DNA of 27,772 nucleotides, taken from contig JALKBU010000690.1 of assembly GCA_023091735.1 (NCBI GenBank), positions 1-27,772 of the forward strand, given 5' to 3'. Positions 1 through 8,660 of this stretch are shown here, piece by piece. The stretch comes from Trichomonas tenax (Eukaryota > Parabasalia > Trichomonadida > Trichomonadidae). Under the pieces are notes generated by a model. The model was not told the DNA's origin. It saw only the letters and a program-made list of their open reading frames with translations, and did no database searches. How positions within the stretch are numbered: position 1 is the stretch's first letter; every line of letters begins with the position of its first letter. A program made the translations under genes and the position numbers.

Positions 1-51
1 TTACTGCTCGACTGTACGGGAACGGAAATGGAAAAAACATTTTCAAAAAAT

Positions 52-125
52 CTCCTCCCGTGTGGATCGAACACACGACTTCCAGATTAACAGTCTGACA
101 CTCTAACCAACTGAGTTAGGGAGGA
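52..125 (-). tRNA. tRNA-Asn (anticodon GTT)
   Basis: On the minus strand the sequence folds into a full cloverleaf: acceptor TCCTCCC/GGGAGGA (7 pairs), D-stem ACTC/GAGT, anticodon stem TCAGA/TCTGG around loop CTGTTAA (anticodon GTT, Asn), T-stem GTGTG/CACAC around TTCGATC, and discriminator G. No intron is present. A run of six T residues on the minus strand (plus 45-50) lies directly downstream and fits a Pol III terminator. This looks intact and functional. Confidence 0.95.
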
Positions 126-728
126 TTTACATTTATTCATTAATTTCTGCATATATAACTATTATTTATTTAAAAACATTTGGTCTCAAAAATCAGAATT
201 TAGAAATCACATCACTTTTTGAACCCATTTACATTAAAATTAATCGTTTTTATTTTATTGAAAATTTGCCTTTACGTGTCAACTAATTGTAAAGCAAAAT
301 AAAAATCACTTTGAATCAGACATGATTAAATCCGTAATTACATTTAATAAACCAATAAATAACAAAATTCCAATGATTCCCAGCTTGAAGAAGGTAAATC
401 TCAGAACAATATTTCTGGATCTTCTTATCAAGCATTTTTACAACTCTTTCGAACACACGACTTCCAGATTAACAGCCTGACACTCTAACTAACTGAGTTA
501 AGGAAGATCTCCATAAGTTCCTTCATTAGGTATCTCTTAATAATAAAATTCCAATTTTGCTCGGAAACATTATTTGAATCGTCTCCTATACAACCAATAA
601 ACAACACCAAGTACAAAATGAGTGAATATCATGTCTATTGTACTTGCTTAATAATATACAACTTTAGAACAAATTGAAATTAAAAATTTAAGCTTAGACT
701 TTTTTGATAATATTAATTTTAGAAGATT
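126..728. other. Intergenic, AT-rich
   Basis: Apart from the tRNA-Asn pseudogene this stretch holds no reading frame with coding character on either strand and no obvious repeat. Confidence 0.6.
442..507 (-). pseudogene. Decayed partial copy of tRNA-Asn
   Basis: The minus strand repeats the D arm, anticodon arm (GTT) and 5' T-stem of the tRNA-Asn at 52-125 almost exactly. The acceptor 5' strand has drifted to TCTTCCT, the 3' half of the T-stem is GAGTT (does not pair with GTGTG), and the matching 3' acceptor strand is missing. No T-run terminator follows. It is best read as a duplicated tRNA gene, about 380 bp away, that has lost its 3' end. Confidence 0.8.
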
Positions 729-1259
729 TTATTGATGCAAATCATTGCTGTTCACAATCTCATTTATAACTTGTGGAATCATGCTTTCGTTGGCGCTATC
801 CCAACGATAAGTTATTTCGGCACTGAGATGATTAACTTCGGGAATAACAAGTCTCAAAAGAACAAGAGCGTCAATTACATATCTTATTCTTCTCACAGGG
901 AAATCCATCGATGCAGTGATCCCCTTCATCGTGACCTTGTTGCCTATTATCAGCTTTTTTATTGATTCAATTATTTTCGATGTCGCGATTGCCGAAGGAA
1001 GATGCATCATGAAAATATCGTTGGAGAAATAGTACAAAGGAATTGCGCAATTTGGCCTTATTTCTATTGACAGAACTCCATTATGGACCAATTCGTCGAA
1101 AATGGGCTTAAAATCAGAAAAATTTTGACCATATTTCGATCTTCTCCTGAAAACTTTAAATATCTCAAGGGAAGTCATCAATTCGAAAGGCTTGAAGTCA
1201 TTCATCAAAGAGCTTAAAAGTTTTGAAGCATTTGGACTCAATTCGACTCCATCAATCAT
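729..1259 (-). CDS. Small tandem winged-helix protein, possibly E2F/DP-like
   Basis: A 176-residue protein beginning at a true ATG and ending in TAA that overlaps a TAAA signal. Two winged-helix-like halves can be seen: residues about 10-66 (helices ending DELVHNGVLSI) and about 98-155. In the second, RRIRYVIDALVLLRLV (123-138) followed by a hairpin ending YRW resembles the recognition helix and wing of E2F/DP factors, whose hallmark is RRxYD followed by VLxxxGLI. The Tyr and Asp of the hallmark are changed (RRIRY), so sequence-specific binding is uncertain. Tandem winged helices of other types, such as RNA polymerase III RPC34 or TFIIE subunits, are the main alternative. The family call is inference. 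The leader carries two tiny upstream ORFs, one of them ATGATTGATTAA. Confidence 0.6.
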   Translation of the reverse strand: MIDGVELSPNASKLLSSLMNDFKPFELMTSLEIFKVFRRRSKYGQNFSDFKPIFDELVHNGVLSIEIRPNCAIPLYYFSNDIFMMHLPSAIATSKIIESIKKLIIGNKVTMKGITASMDFPVRRIRYVIDALVLLRLVIPEVNHLSAEITYRWDSANESMIPQVINEIVNSNDLHQ

Positions 1260-1345
1260 TTTTTAATCAATCATCACATCATAAAATGTGACAAAAACAT
1301 GACAAATTTTTGACTTTTGACAAATAATATATTTACATGTCAAAT
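1260..1345. promoter_or_regulatory. Promoter-like region with TTTACATGTCA and TGTCA repeats
   Basis: Short spacer between the minus-strand winged-helix gene and a plus-strand coding remnant. It carries TTTACATGTCA on the plus strand at 1332-1342, the same 11-mer found next to the Uso1, CK1 and 26523-26765 ORF starts. Several TGACAAAAA/TTTTTGTCA units face the winged-helix gene. The TCA matches the trichomonad initiator core (TCA+1). The regulatory role is inferred from recurrence. Confidence 0.4.
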
Positions 1346-1456
1346 ATTGATTTGACTGTCCTAAGGAAAGACTTCTTTGAACCTGACACATCTCGGTCCT
1401 GGATTCTTTCCACTGTTGTCAGTAGAGTGGAGAGCGATGTTGTCGATTCTCATTAA
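1337..1456 (+). pseudogene. Short coding-like ORF behind a promoter motif; strand ambiguous
   Basis: A 39-codon ORF (MSNIDLTVLRKDFFEP...) starts at the ATG inside the TTTACATGTCA motif and ends in TAA. Shifting frame near 1440 gives a further 28 residues, as if a longer gene had been broken. The opposite strand of the same stretch (about 1475-1367) also reads as a protein-like segment (MRIDNIALHSTDNSGKNPG...), so which strand was once coding cannot be decided by eye. I do not recognise either product. Confidence 0.25.
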
Positions 1457-1636
1457 GAACTCTGGCCAATGCAGTAATCATCGAATTCTTGTGTTATTTG
1501 TGGCCCAACTAGACCTAGTTTAAGTTTAGGTATTTTAGTGCCGTTGATTATCTATGAGAGTTATTGAATATAAAATAACATACCATTATATCAAATAATG
1601 ATCAAAAAATCTTGTATTTGTGATATGCTTCTCAAA

Positions 1637-1810
1637 TTACTTCTCGATATTCGACATGATTGTTCTGGCATCGCTTGGCAATAGATTTTCATCATTCTCC
1701 ATCTCTTTCTCGTGCATCTCTGCTTCGTACTTTTCATAATCTGGTGCTTATGGTCTCAGGTTTGCGTCATCAATTGAGTTAGTGATGATAACGTCGTCAA
1801 TTTTCGTCAC
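1637..1810 (-). pseudogene. Decayed acidic coding fragment
   Basis: Reading the minus strand gives about 57 residues of protein-like sequence (VTKIDDVIITNSIDDANLRP, then APDYEKYEAEMHEKEMEND...) interrupted by one TAA at 1748-1750 and ended by TAA at 1637-1639. There is no start codon in frame; a stop precedes it. The Glu/Lys/Asp-rich composition and lack of promoter suggest a 5'-truncated remnant just downstream of the Uso1 gene. The family is not recognised. Confidence 0.35.
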
Positions 1811-1863
1811 TCAAAAATGTTGAATAACATAAATAGAATCTTTACATATAGTACAAAATTTAA

Positions 1864-4800
1864 CTAACATTTGATATCCTTCGGTAGTGCATTGATAAGC
1901 GTTTGATTTCTCTGCCAAAGTTCTCCAATAAGTCTGAGCGCGGAAGAATTCTTTTTCTCGAGATCTTTGATCTTTGCATCATATAATTCTCTTTCAGTTT
2001 CGTGATCCTTTGCCTTTGCTTCGAGTTTCTTGGCTGCTTGTTTGAGAAGCTTAATGGTCTTTTGAAGTTCAGCATTATTTGCAGTAAGTTCTCTGTTATC
2101 TTCCAGTGCACGAGAAAGAGATTCTTTGCTATCTTTGAGTTCCATTTCTGCTGCTTCGAGTTCACCTTGTGTCGTTTCTGTCTCAGTAAGAGCAGCAAGA
2201 AGGTCCGGTTTGATTCCAGCATAGAGCGACATTTCGTGCAAAATTGATGTTTTCTCAACTTCGCTCTTGATTTCATCCAATGCGATTTTGATCTCTGAGA
2301 TTTGTTTTTGCAAAGATTTAAGTCTTTCTTTGTATAGCGTTAACTTCTGCAAAGCAGATGAAAGTTCTTTGTTATTTCTCTGAAGTTGATTTTCTTTCTC
2401 CTTCAACTTTTGATTCATATCTTCTGTGCTTTGAGATCCTTCGACTTTATCTCGTAATGATGCAATTTCTTTGATCAATTTCTCCTCATTCTTGTTCTTT
2501 GCTTCGAGTCTCTTTGCGAGTTTAATGAGTTCTTTATTAGCTTCAGCAAGCTTATCCTTGAGTGTATTATCTCCTGATGATGGTGATAATTTTTGTTTCA
2601 ATGCTTCAATTTCTTTATCTTTCTTCATTATATCATCTTCATTTCTCTTGATTTGTTCATCTTTGTCATTAAGTTCTTGGTTATGTTGATCATCTTTTTC
2701 TTTCAGCCTCTTCATATATTCTTCTTCCATCGCTTTCATCTCTGCATCTTTCTCCTTAAGCTTCGATTCAAGAGAATGTGCTCTGCTATCAGAGACATTG
2801 CGTTCTGTGAGCGTGTCATTAAGGAAATCGATATCTTTTTCTTTGTCTGCTATCTTCTTGTTCAGTTGTTGAATGAGAGCGTCTCTTTCTGAAATCTTTT
2901 TATCTTTGTCAGCAAGTTTCTTGTTTTGAGCATCAATATCAGATTGTTTTTGTTTTAGTGCATCATTGAGTAAATTGTCTTTCTCACGAAGAGATTTATT
3001 TAGGTTTTCAATTTGCTTTTGCTGTTTCCTGTATTCTTCATCAAGAGATTTATACTTCTGCTCAGTTGATTTATTTAGTTTCTGTAAGTTTGCAACTTGA
3101 TATGCCATTGAAGATTTTTCTTTATCATTGAGAATTGCGTTAAACTTAGCTTCAAGTTCTTTGATGATTTTATTGAGATCTTTAATCTTCTTTTCATTTG
3201 CTTTATTGATTCCATCCAAAGATTGAATCCGTTTATCTTTGTTCTCTGCATCTTTTGTAATTTTGCTGATATTAGAATTTAATTTTTGTATTTCACGTTC
3301 TTTATCTTCAATATTCTTGTTCAATTCTTTATTTGCGTGCTCAAGATTTGTATTTCCTTTATCTTTATCATTAATTTGCTTTGTGAGTTCTTCTATCTTT
3401 CTTTCATATTCATCATTCTTGGAGACTTTAGAATTAGCTTCAATTTGAAGATTTTTAATTTTTTCAAGGAGATCTTTATTTTCTGCTTCTTTCTGTTCGA
3501 TTGTTGTTGAAAGTTCTGTGACTTCATCATTAAGGCCATCAACCTCGCCTTCTTTTGCTTTAAGTTTTGTCATAAGTTCGGAATTCTTCTTTGCGACTTC
3601 ATCATTCAAAATTCCATTTTCTTTTTCTTCTCCTTTGATTTTTGATTGCAATGAAGAATTTTCTGTTTCTTTTTCATTGATTGATTTGTTCAGCTCTTCA
3701 ATATTTTGATTGAGTTTGTTATTACCTTCATTTAGTTTTTCATTTTCTTCAACTTTCTCTTTCAATTCATTCTTTAATTTTTCATTCTCATTTTGGATTT
3801 CTTGAAGCTTTTGTTTAAGTTCCTGATTCTCTTTTTCTTTCTCATTCAAATCTCCCTGTTTTTGAAGAAGTTCTTGTGATAGTTTTTCATTTTCTTCTGA
3901 TTTCTCTGATAATTTCTTAGAATCTTCGTTATTTTGATTCGATAATGATGATAATTTGTTGATGTGAGATTTAAGTTTATCATTCTCAGATTGTGCTTTA
4001 TTTAATGACTCATTGAGCTCTTGAATTGCTATTTTAAGTGATTCATTGTTTGCTTCTAAACTCTTGAAAGATTTTGTGAGTTCATCCAATTGATTATTTA
4101 GACTTTGATTATCATCTTGAGACTTATTAAGTTCAGCTTTGAGTTTGTCAAGAGCGACATTAAGCTCTGCATTTTTCGTTCTTTCATCGGTAACAACTTG
4201 GTTTAGTTTAGATATCTGTTCATTTAGTTGAACAATTAATATCAAATTTCCTTGTTCTTTCTGATCAATGTTTGACGATAATTGTTGAATTGTTTGTTTC
4301 AAACTTGAATTGTCATTTTCTTTATTAGATATTTCTTTTTCAAGTTTTTCGATCTTTTGATTTAATAAATCATTTTCAACTTTAGACTTTTCCAATTCTT
4401 TAGTCTTTTCATCTAAAATTTTTGTCAAGTTTTCAACCATCTTTTCAAGTTCATTATTTCTTACGCGAATTTCTTGAAGTGTTTGTTCTTCTTTATCTTT
4501 GTTTTCTTGTTGCAATGTTTCAATCTGTTTAACAAGTTCTGCTTCACGTGCTTTAAGTACAGCAATTTCTTTGAGGAGCTCTGTAATCTTCTGATTGAGC
4601 ATTGCGACTTGTAAATCTTGGTTTTTGATTGTATTTTGTTGCAGTAATTCCAACTCTTGCATCAATCTTTTAATTCTTTCTTGCAAAACATTGTTTTCTG
4701 ATGTCAATGAATCAACATTCTTCTTTAATTCATTTGAACTCTTATGCAATTCAGATATTTCTTTCTGAGATTGAGAATCGCGTTCTTTAAGTTCATTGAT

Positions 4801-7800
4801 TTCTTTGTTCTGAGAATCAATTCTTGCTGTTAAATCTTGATTTGTGAGATCAAGTTTGTTCATTTTGATTTCAAAATTCATTTTAATTGCTTCGTTTTCT
4901 TCCTTAGACATTGCAAGTTGTGCATTCAAGCTTTCAATCTTTGCATTTGCAGCACTACTGACTTCTTCACGCATTAACCTGTCCTTTTCCTGCATTTCAA
5001 CAATATCACGCTTTAATTTCTCAACAATTTCATTCTGCATATCAATGGATTTCTTTTTGGCTGCTTTATTATCATCATTCATAGATTCGATGTTGTATAC
5101 TTTCTCTTCGGCAATTTTGAGTTTCTCAGTGAGATCATCAATTATTTGCTTATTATTTGCATTCGATAGTTCAGCAGATCTTTGTATTTGTTGAATTTTA
5201 TTTTTAGCTTGTTGAAGTTTCATATTTAGTTCAGCAATTGCTTCTTTGAGATTCTTGATTTCAGAATTCAGTGTTTCGATTTGGTTTTGAAGTTTTTCTA
5301 TTTCTTGATTCTTTTGTTTGAGATCTTCGACTGCTTGCATTCTTTCTGATTCTATCTCTTCGATTTGTTGAGTGAGATCATTTTCTGTTTGCTCTAATTG
5401 CTCTTTCTTCGATTTTAATTCTGCTTCAAGTTCAGCAATTTTATAGGAAAGTTCAGAGATGTTTTCTGGACTCACATTGTTTCGATATTTCTCAAGTAAT
5501 TGCTTGAGATCATTGTTTTCTGTTGCAAGTTCTTTCTTTTCTTTTTCAAGTTCTTCATTCATTGTTACCAAGTTCGTAATCTCTTCTTCGAGTTCTTCCA
5601 TATCTCCATTTCCTCCTTCAGCGATTTTACTCTGAAGTTCTTCAATTTCAGCTTTATAGCGCCCATCAATGCTTTGTTTTTCAATCATTAATTTATAATA
5701 TTCATCGCGAAGTTCGGAATATTCACTTATTTGTTGCTGATATGCTTTATTTTCTTTTTCAAGAATAGCAATTTGATTTGTTAAATGCTGTGAATCAACA
5801 GTGACTGCAGGCTTTCGATCTTTTTGTTGTTGCTCCATTAATGATTTCTTTGCAGCTTCAAGTTGTTGTATCTTTGTTTGAGACTCTTTCTTGTAATTTT
5901 CATATTCATCATTTAATTGTTTCAGCTTTATCTCATTCTCAGATGTGTCAACAAAACCATCTCCATTCTTTTCAAGCATTTCTTTGAGTTTTTCGTTTTC
6001 TTGTTTCTTCTCTGATAATGTTGATTCGTAACTTTGTATTGTCATTTCATAGGCATGAAATTCATCTTGAAGAAGTTTTAACGTGTCTTTGAGTTCATTG
6101 TTCTCTTCAATGATCTTTTGTGTTTGTTCAAATTTCTTTTCTAATTCATCAATTCGTGCTTTTTGAATCGCAACCATTGCGTCGTTATTCATTTGTATTT
6201 CACATTCTGAAAGAAGGCTATCAAAGTTCTCTTCAAGAATAAACAAAACTTTCTGTATGAACTTGTTCCATTCTGATTCTTCAGCATCAATAATAGTCTT
6301 CAAATATGCTTTCATCGTATCTTTGAGTTCTCCCATAGATAAATGAGCTTTTATTGTGCTCATTAATTCATTGAATAAATCATTCTTAGGAACTTTCAAT
6401 AACAAGCATTCAAGCAAAACGATGACAATAATCGACTTTAATTCGCGTGTGGTGTCTAAACTTTTACAAGTTGAAATCAAAAACGCGTGAGCAGATTGTT
6501 GTTTGGTTGATCCAGAAGTAACAATTTTAGAAACAAAGAACTTTGTGGCCATAATTGATTCCCAAATTGCAGCAATAACAAATTGCAAAGCAGGAATCAA
6601 TAAAATGCTGTTTTTATCTTTCAAATTTTGAATTATATTTATAACATGCGAGAAGAAACAATCGCCTTGTGAAGCACCATACAATTCTTTTCCATAAAAG
6701 AAAGATAGTGTTTCGCGTTTGGCAAAAAGACACGCGCGAGAAATCAAAAGAATCGATAAAACTTGTGATGATCTATTTTGAAAATCATGTAAAATATTGG
6801 AAAGTCCTTGAGTCTCAATAATAGTTTTGGTAATGAAATCAGCCGATGCTGATGATTTATAAATGAAGCATTCAATGCAAAAAACAGAAGAAGATCTGAT
6901 TTTTGCATCATCATGAGAAATCGCTTTAGAAACTAAATCTGGAACGTACATCTGTATTTTACCGCATGAAGTGGGGTTTCCTTTGATTACTAAACCTAAA
7001 AGATAAATCATTCGATCTTGTTGCGGTCCTTGTTTCATTGCATGCTGTATAATAACTTGGAGAATGCCGGAAACGTATTGCTGAGCTCTAAAATCATTAC
7101 TTATCGATGAATTAAACAACATTTGAATGAAATCGATCGCGCTGATGTTATCTGATTGCAAAGGCATTATCAATTTCTGTAACCCATCCATTTGAACGAA
7201 CATCTGCTGTGATTTTGTGTTGGATTGAAGAAATGAAGTCAAAGCTGCCAAAGAATCGGTCGGATTTGAGTCTATAAGCATAGAAAGTGGCTCTGTGAAG
7301 TAAAATGAGAATATATTTTGTAATTCTGTATTTGAATTTGCAAGTTCTGGTATTAATCGTAGATAATTTATTCTAAATTGTTCATTTCGTTCATCCAAAA
7401 GTGAAAAGAAGATATTTTGGACGTCAGGTTGATTCAATATTGCTTTTTGCACTTCTGATCTGTTCAATCTCGTTAATCTAAAGAGAAGACTTAAAGCACC
7501 GACTCTTATAGTGGAAGATGGCCTATTAAAGCACGTGAAAATGGTCCCTAAAGCGTCTTCTTCTGATAGTATTCCAGCATTTGCTCTATATTTGTAATCA
7601 TCGCCAGAAACGCAAATCCTGAAAATAAAAAGTATAGAACTGAGCAATTCGTCGTCGCTGTTGAACGCTTTTATCGCCTGAATGAAGCTGCGGAAGGAAG
7701 GTTCGTTTACCATTTCCCAACACACATCAACCATATCTTTGAACGTCAAAATCGATTCCCTGAGGTCTATTCCCTGCGCGATGTTGTTTAGCATCGTTTC

Positions 7801-7860
7801 CGCTTCAGAACTCGGTTGGCTGTTATTGACATTACCGAGTACATTGGTGAGAAACGACAT
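1864..7860 (-). CDS. USO1: Giant Uso1/p115-type vesicle tethering protein
   Basis: About 1998 residues from the ATG at 7860. An upstream in-frame ATG at 7875 lies inside the promoter-like motif, and the open frame beyond it has only a TTG. The N terminus MSFLTNVLGN followed by AETMLNNI parallels p115 (MNFLRGVMGG ... AETI). Residues 1 to about 555 form an armadillo/HEAT-like globular head, including SSVFCIECFIYKS near residue 320, which matches the p115 motif AVLYCFQCFLYKN. From about 557 to 1950 the protein is almost unbroken Glu/Lys/Gln-rich heptad coiled coil. It ends NALPKDIKC with no obvious acidic tail, unlike mammalian p115. Yeast Uso1 (1790 residues) has the same plan. By homology it is a peripheral Golgi tether that links COPII vesicles to cis-Golgi membranes with Rab1/Ypt1 and SNAREs. 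The stop TAG lies just before a TAAA. Confidence 0.88.
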   Translation of the reverse strand: MSFLTNVLGNVNNSQPSSEAETMLNNIAQGIDLRESILTFKDMVDVCWEMVNEPSFRSFIQAIKAFNSDDELLSSILFIFRICVSGDDYKYRANAGILSEEDALGTIFTCFNRPSSTIRVGALSLLFRLTRLNRSEVQKAILNQPDVQNIFFSLLDERNEQFRINYLRLIPELANSNTELQNIFSFYFTEPLSMLIDSNPTDSLAALTSFLQSNTKSQQMFVQMDGLQKLIMPLQSDNISAIDFIQMLFNSSISNDFRAQQYVSGILQVIIQHAMKQGPQQDRMIYLLGLVIKGNPTSCGKIQMYVPDLVSKAISHDDAKIRSSSVFCIECFIYKSSASADFITKTIIETQGLSNILHDFQNRSSQVLSILLISRACLFAKRETLSFFYGKELYGASQGDCFFSHVINIIQNLKDKNSILLIPALQFVIAAIWESIMATKFFVSKIVTSGSTKQQSAHAFLISTCKSLDTTRELKSIIVIVLLECLLLKVPKNDLFNELMSTIKAHLSMGELKDTMKAYLKTIIDAEESEWNKFIQKVLFILEENFDSLLSECEIQMNNDAMVAIQKARIDELEKKFEQTQKIIEENNELKDTLKLLQDEFHAYEMTIQSYESTLSEKKQENEKLKEMLEKNGDGFVDTSENEIKLKQLNDEYENYKKESQTKIQQLEAAKKSLMEQQQKDRKPAVTVDSQHLTNQIAILEKENKAYQQQISEYSELRDEYYKLMIEKQSIDGRYKAEIEELQSKIAEGGNGDMEELEEEITNLVTMNEELEKEKKELATENNDLKQLLEKYRNNVSPENISELSYKIAELEAELKSKKEQLEQTENDLTQQIEEIESERMQAVEDLKQKNQEIEKLQNQIETLNSEIKNLKEAIAELNMKLQQAKNKIQQIQRSAELSNANNKQIIDDLTEKLKIAEEKVYNIESMNDDNKAAKKKSIDMQNEIVEKLKRDIVEMQEKDRLMREEVSSAANAKIESLNAQLAMSKEENEAIKMNFEIKMNKLDLTNQDLTARIDSQNKEINELKERDSQSQKEISELHKSSNELKKNVDSLTSENNVLQERIKRLMQELELLQQNTIKNQDLQVAMLNQKITELLKEIAVLKAREAELVKQIETLQQENKDKEEQTLQEIRVRNNELEKMVENLTKILDEKTKELEKSKVENDLLNQKIEKLEKEISNKENDNSSLKQTIQQLSSNIDQKEQGNLILIVQLNEQISKLNQVVTDERTKNAELNVALDKLKAELNKSQDDNQSLNNQLDELTKSFKSLEANNESLKIAIQELNESLNKAQSENDKLKSHINKLSSLSNQNNEDSKKLSEKSEENEKLSQELLQKQGDLNEKEKENQELKQKLQEIQNENEKLKNELKEKVEENEKLNEGNNKLNQNIEELNKSINEKETENSSLQSKIKGEEKENGILNDEVAKKNSELMTKLKAKEGEVDGLNDEVTELSTTIEQKEAENKDLLEKIKNLQIEANSKVSKNDEYERKIEELTKQINDKDKGNTNLEHANKELNKNIEDKEREIQKLNSNISKITKDAENKDKRIQSLDGINKANEKKIKDLNKIIKELEAKFNAILNDKEKSSMAYQVANLQKLNKSTEQKYKSLDEEYRKQQKQIENLNKSLREKDNLLNDALKQKQSDIDAQNKKLADKDKKISERDALIQQLNKKIADKEKDIDFLNDTLTERNVSDSRAHSLESKLKEKDAEMKAMEEEYMKRLKEKDDQHNQELNDKDEQIKRNEDDIMKKDKEIEALKQKLSPSSGDNTLKDKLAEANKELIKLAKRLEAKNKNEEKLIKEIASLRDKVEGSQSTEDMNQKLKEKENQLQRNNKELSSALQKLTLYKERLKSLQKQISEIKIALDEIKSEVEKTSILHEMSLYAGIKPDLLAALTETETTQGELEAAEMELKDSKESLSRALEDNRELTANNAELQKTIKLLKQAAKKLEAKAKDHETERELYDAKIKDLEKKNSSALRLIGELWQRNQTLINALPKDIKC

Positions 7861-7869
7861 TTCATTAAT

Positions 7870-7880
7870 TGACATGTAAA
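7870..7880 (-). promoter_or_regulatory. TTTACATGTCA initiator-like motif of the Uso1 gene
   Basis: In the sense direction TTTACATGTCA ends 10 bases before the chosen ATG (7860). If the A of TCA is the transcription start, as in the trichomonad initiator, the leader would be about 10 nt, typical for trichomonads. A second copy, TTTACATGACA, lies on the plus strand at 7904-7914. Function is inferred. Confidence 0.45.
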
Positions 7881-8660
7881 GTTTAATTTCTGGCAAGTAA
7901 AAATTTACATGACAATATTTTCTAATTCATCAAAAATTACAAAAAGCAATGCGATTCAACAATTAGAAATTATTGGGCATATATTTCTAATACCATGGAC
8001 TCTCACTTTAAATCGTGTTATGATTTTTGAAATTTATTAATTAAAATATTGTATCAATGTGAAAAAGGAACTTTTAAGAATATTTAACAATATACAAAGA
8101 ACAAGCTGATATAGCATTATGTCATGTTAAAATATCATTAACTGTACACATGCAGATGTCTCTAAACAAACACTTTTTTGACAAAAACGAATAACAAAAT
8201 TAATTTTTTGTGGCCTATTACACACATAATAACAAAATGAGAGTCATTTGTTATGAAATTGAGAATGTATTCTTTTCACAACACCAAAGAAAAGGTGTAA
8301 ACCTTATAAATCTAGTTTTCCTTTAATAGTTTTTGGAATTGATTGATAAATGGTATTGGCGAATCACTTTCTGGTATAAAATCACCTTCTTTCATACTCT
8401 TCAAAAATGTAACAAATCACAAACACAAAAATACACCTTCTTACGTTTTCTATCAATATCAAATGAATGAAATTAATGGAAAAAAGTTTTACGAATATCG
8501 TCACTTTTTTGTGCTCAATACCCGATAGAAAAAAGAGAGAGATTCTTGATAAATCGCGTTTCATAAATTGAGTTCAGTCAAATAATTGATAGAACCCATT
8601 GATTTTTTGAATGATTTCGCATCAAAAGAATGATGTAAAGTTTATTTAAATTTATTTAAA
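7881..8660. other. Intergenic, no confident gene
   Basis: AT-rich. Overlapping open stretches of 60 codons around 8343-8564 on both strands show no recognisable domain. A plus-strand ORF from 8237 (MRVICYEIENVFFSQ...) stops after 29 codons, and its frame beyond has several stops. These may be old gene debris, but nothing here is supported as a gene. Confidence 0.5.

Noticed and set aside
1860..7879. Many open frames antisense to or out of frame with the Uso1 gene
   Set aside because: They are shadows of a strongly biased coiled-coil coding sequence and have no domain of their own.
7861..7896. Longer N terminus for the Uso1 protein
   Set aside because: The codon at 7896 is TTG, and the in-frame ATG at 7875 lies within the initiator-like motif; the p115-like MSFLTNVLGN begins at 7860.
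8343..8564. Overlapping 60-codon ORFs on both strands
   Set aside because: No domain, promoter motif or poly(A)-type stop context; expected by chance.
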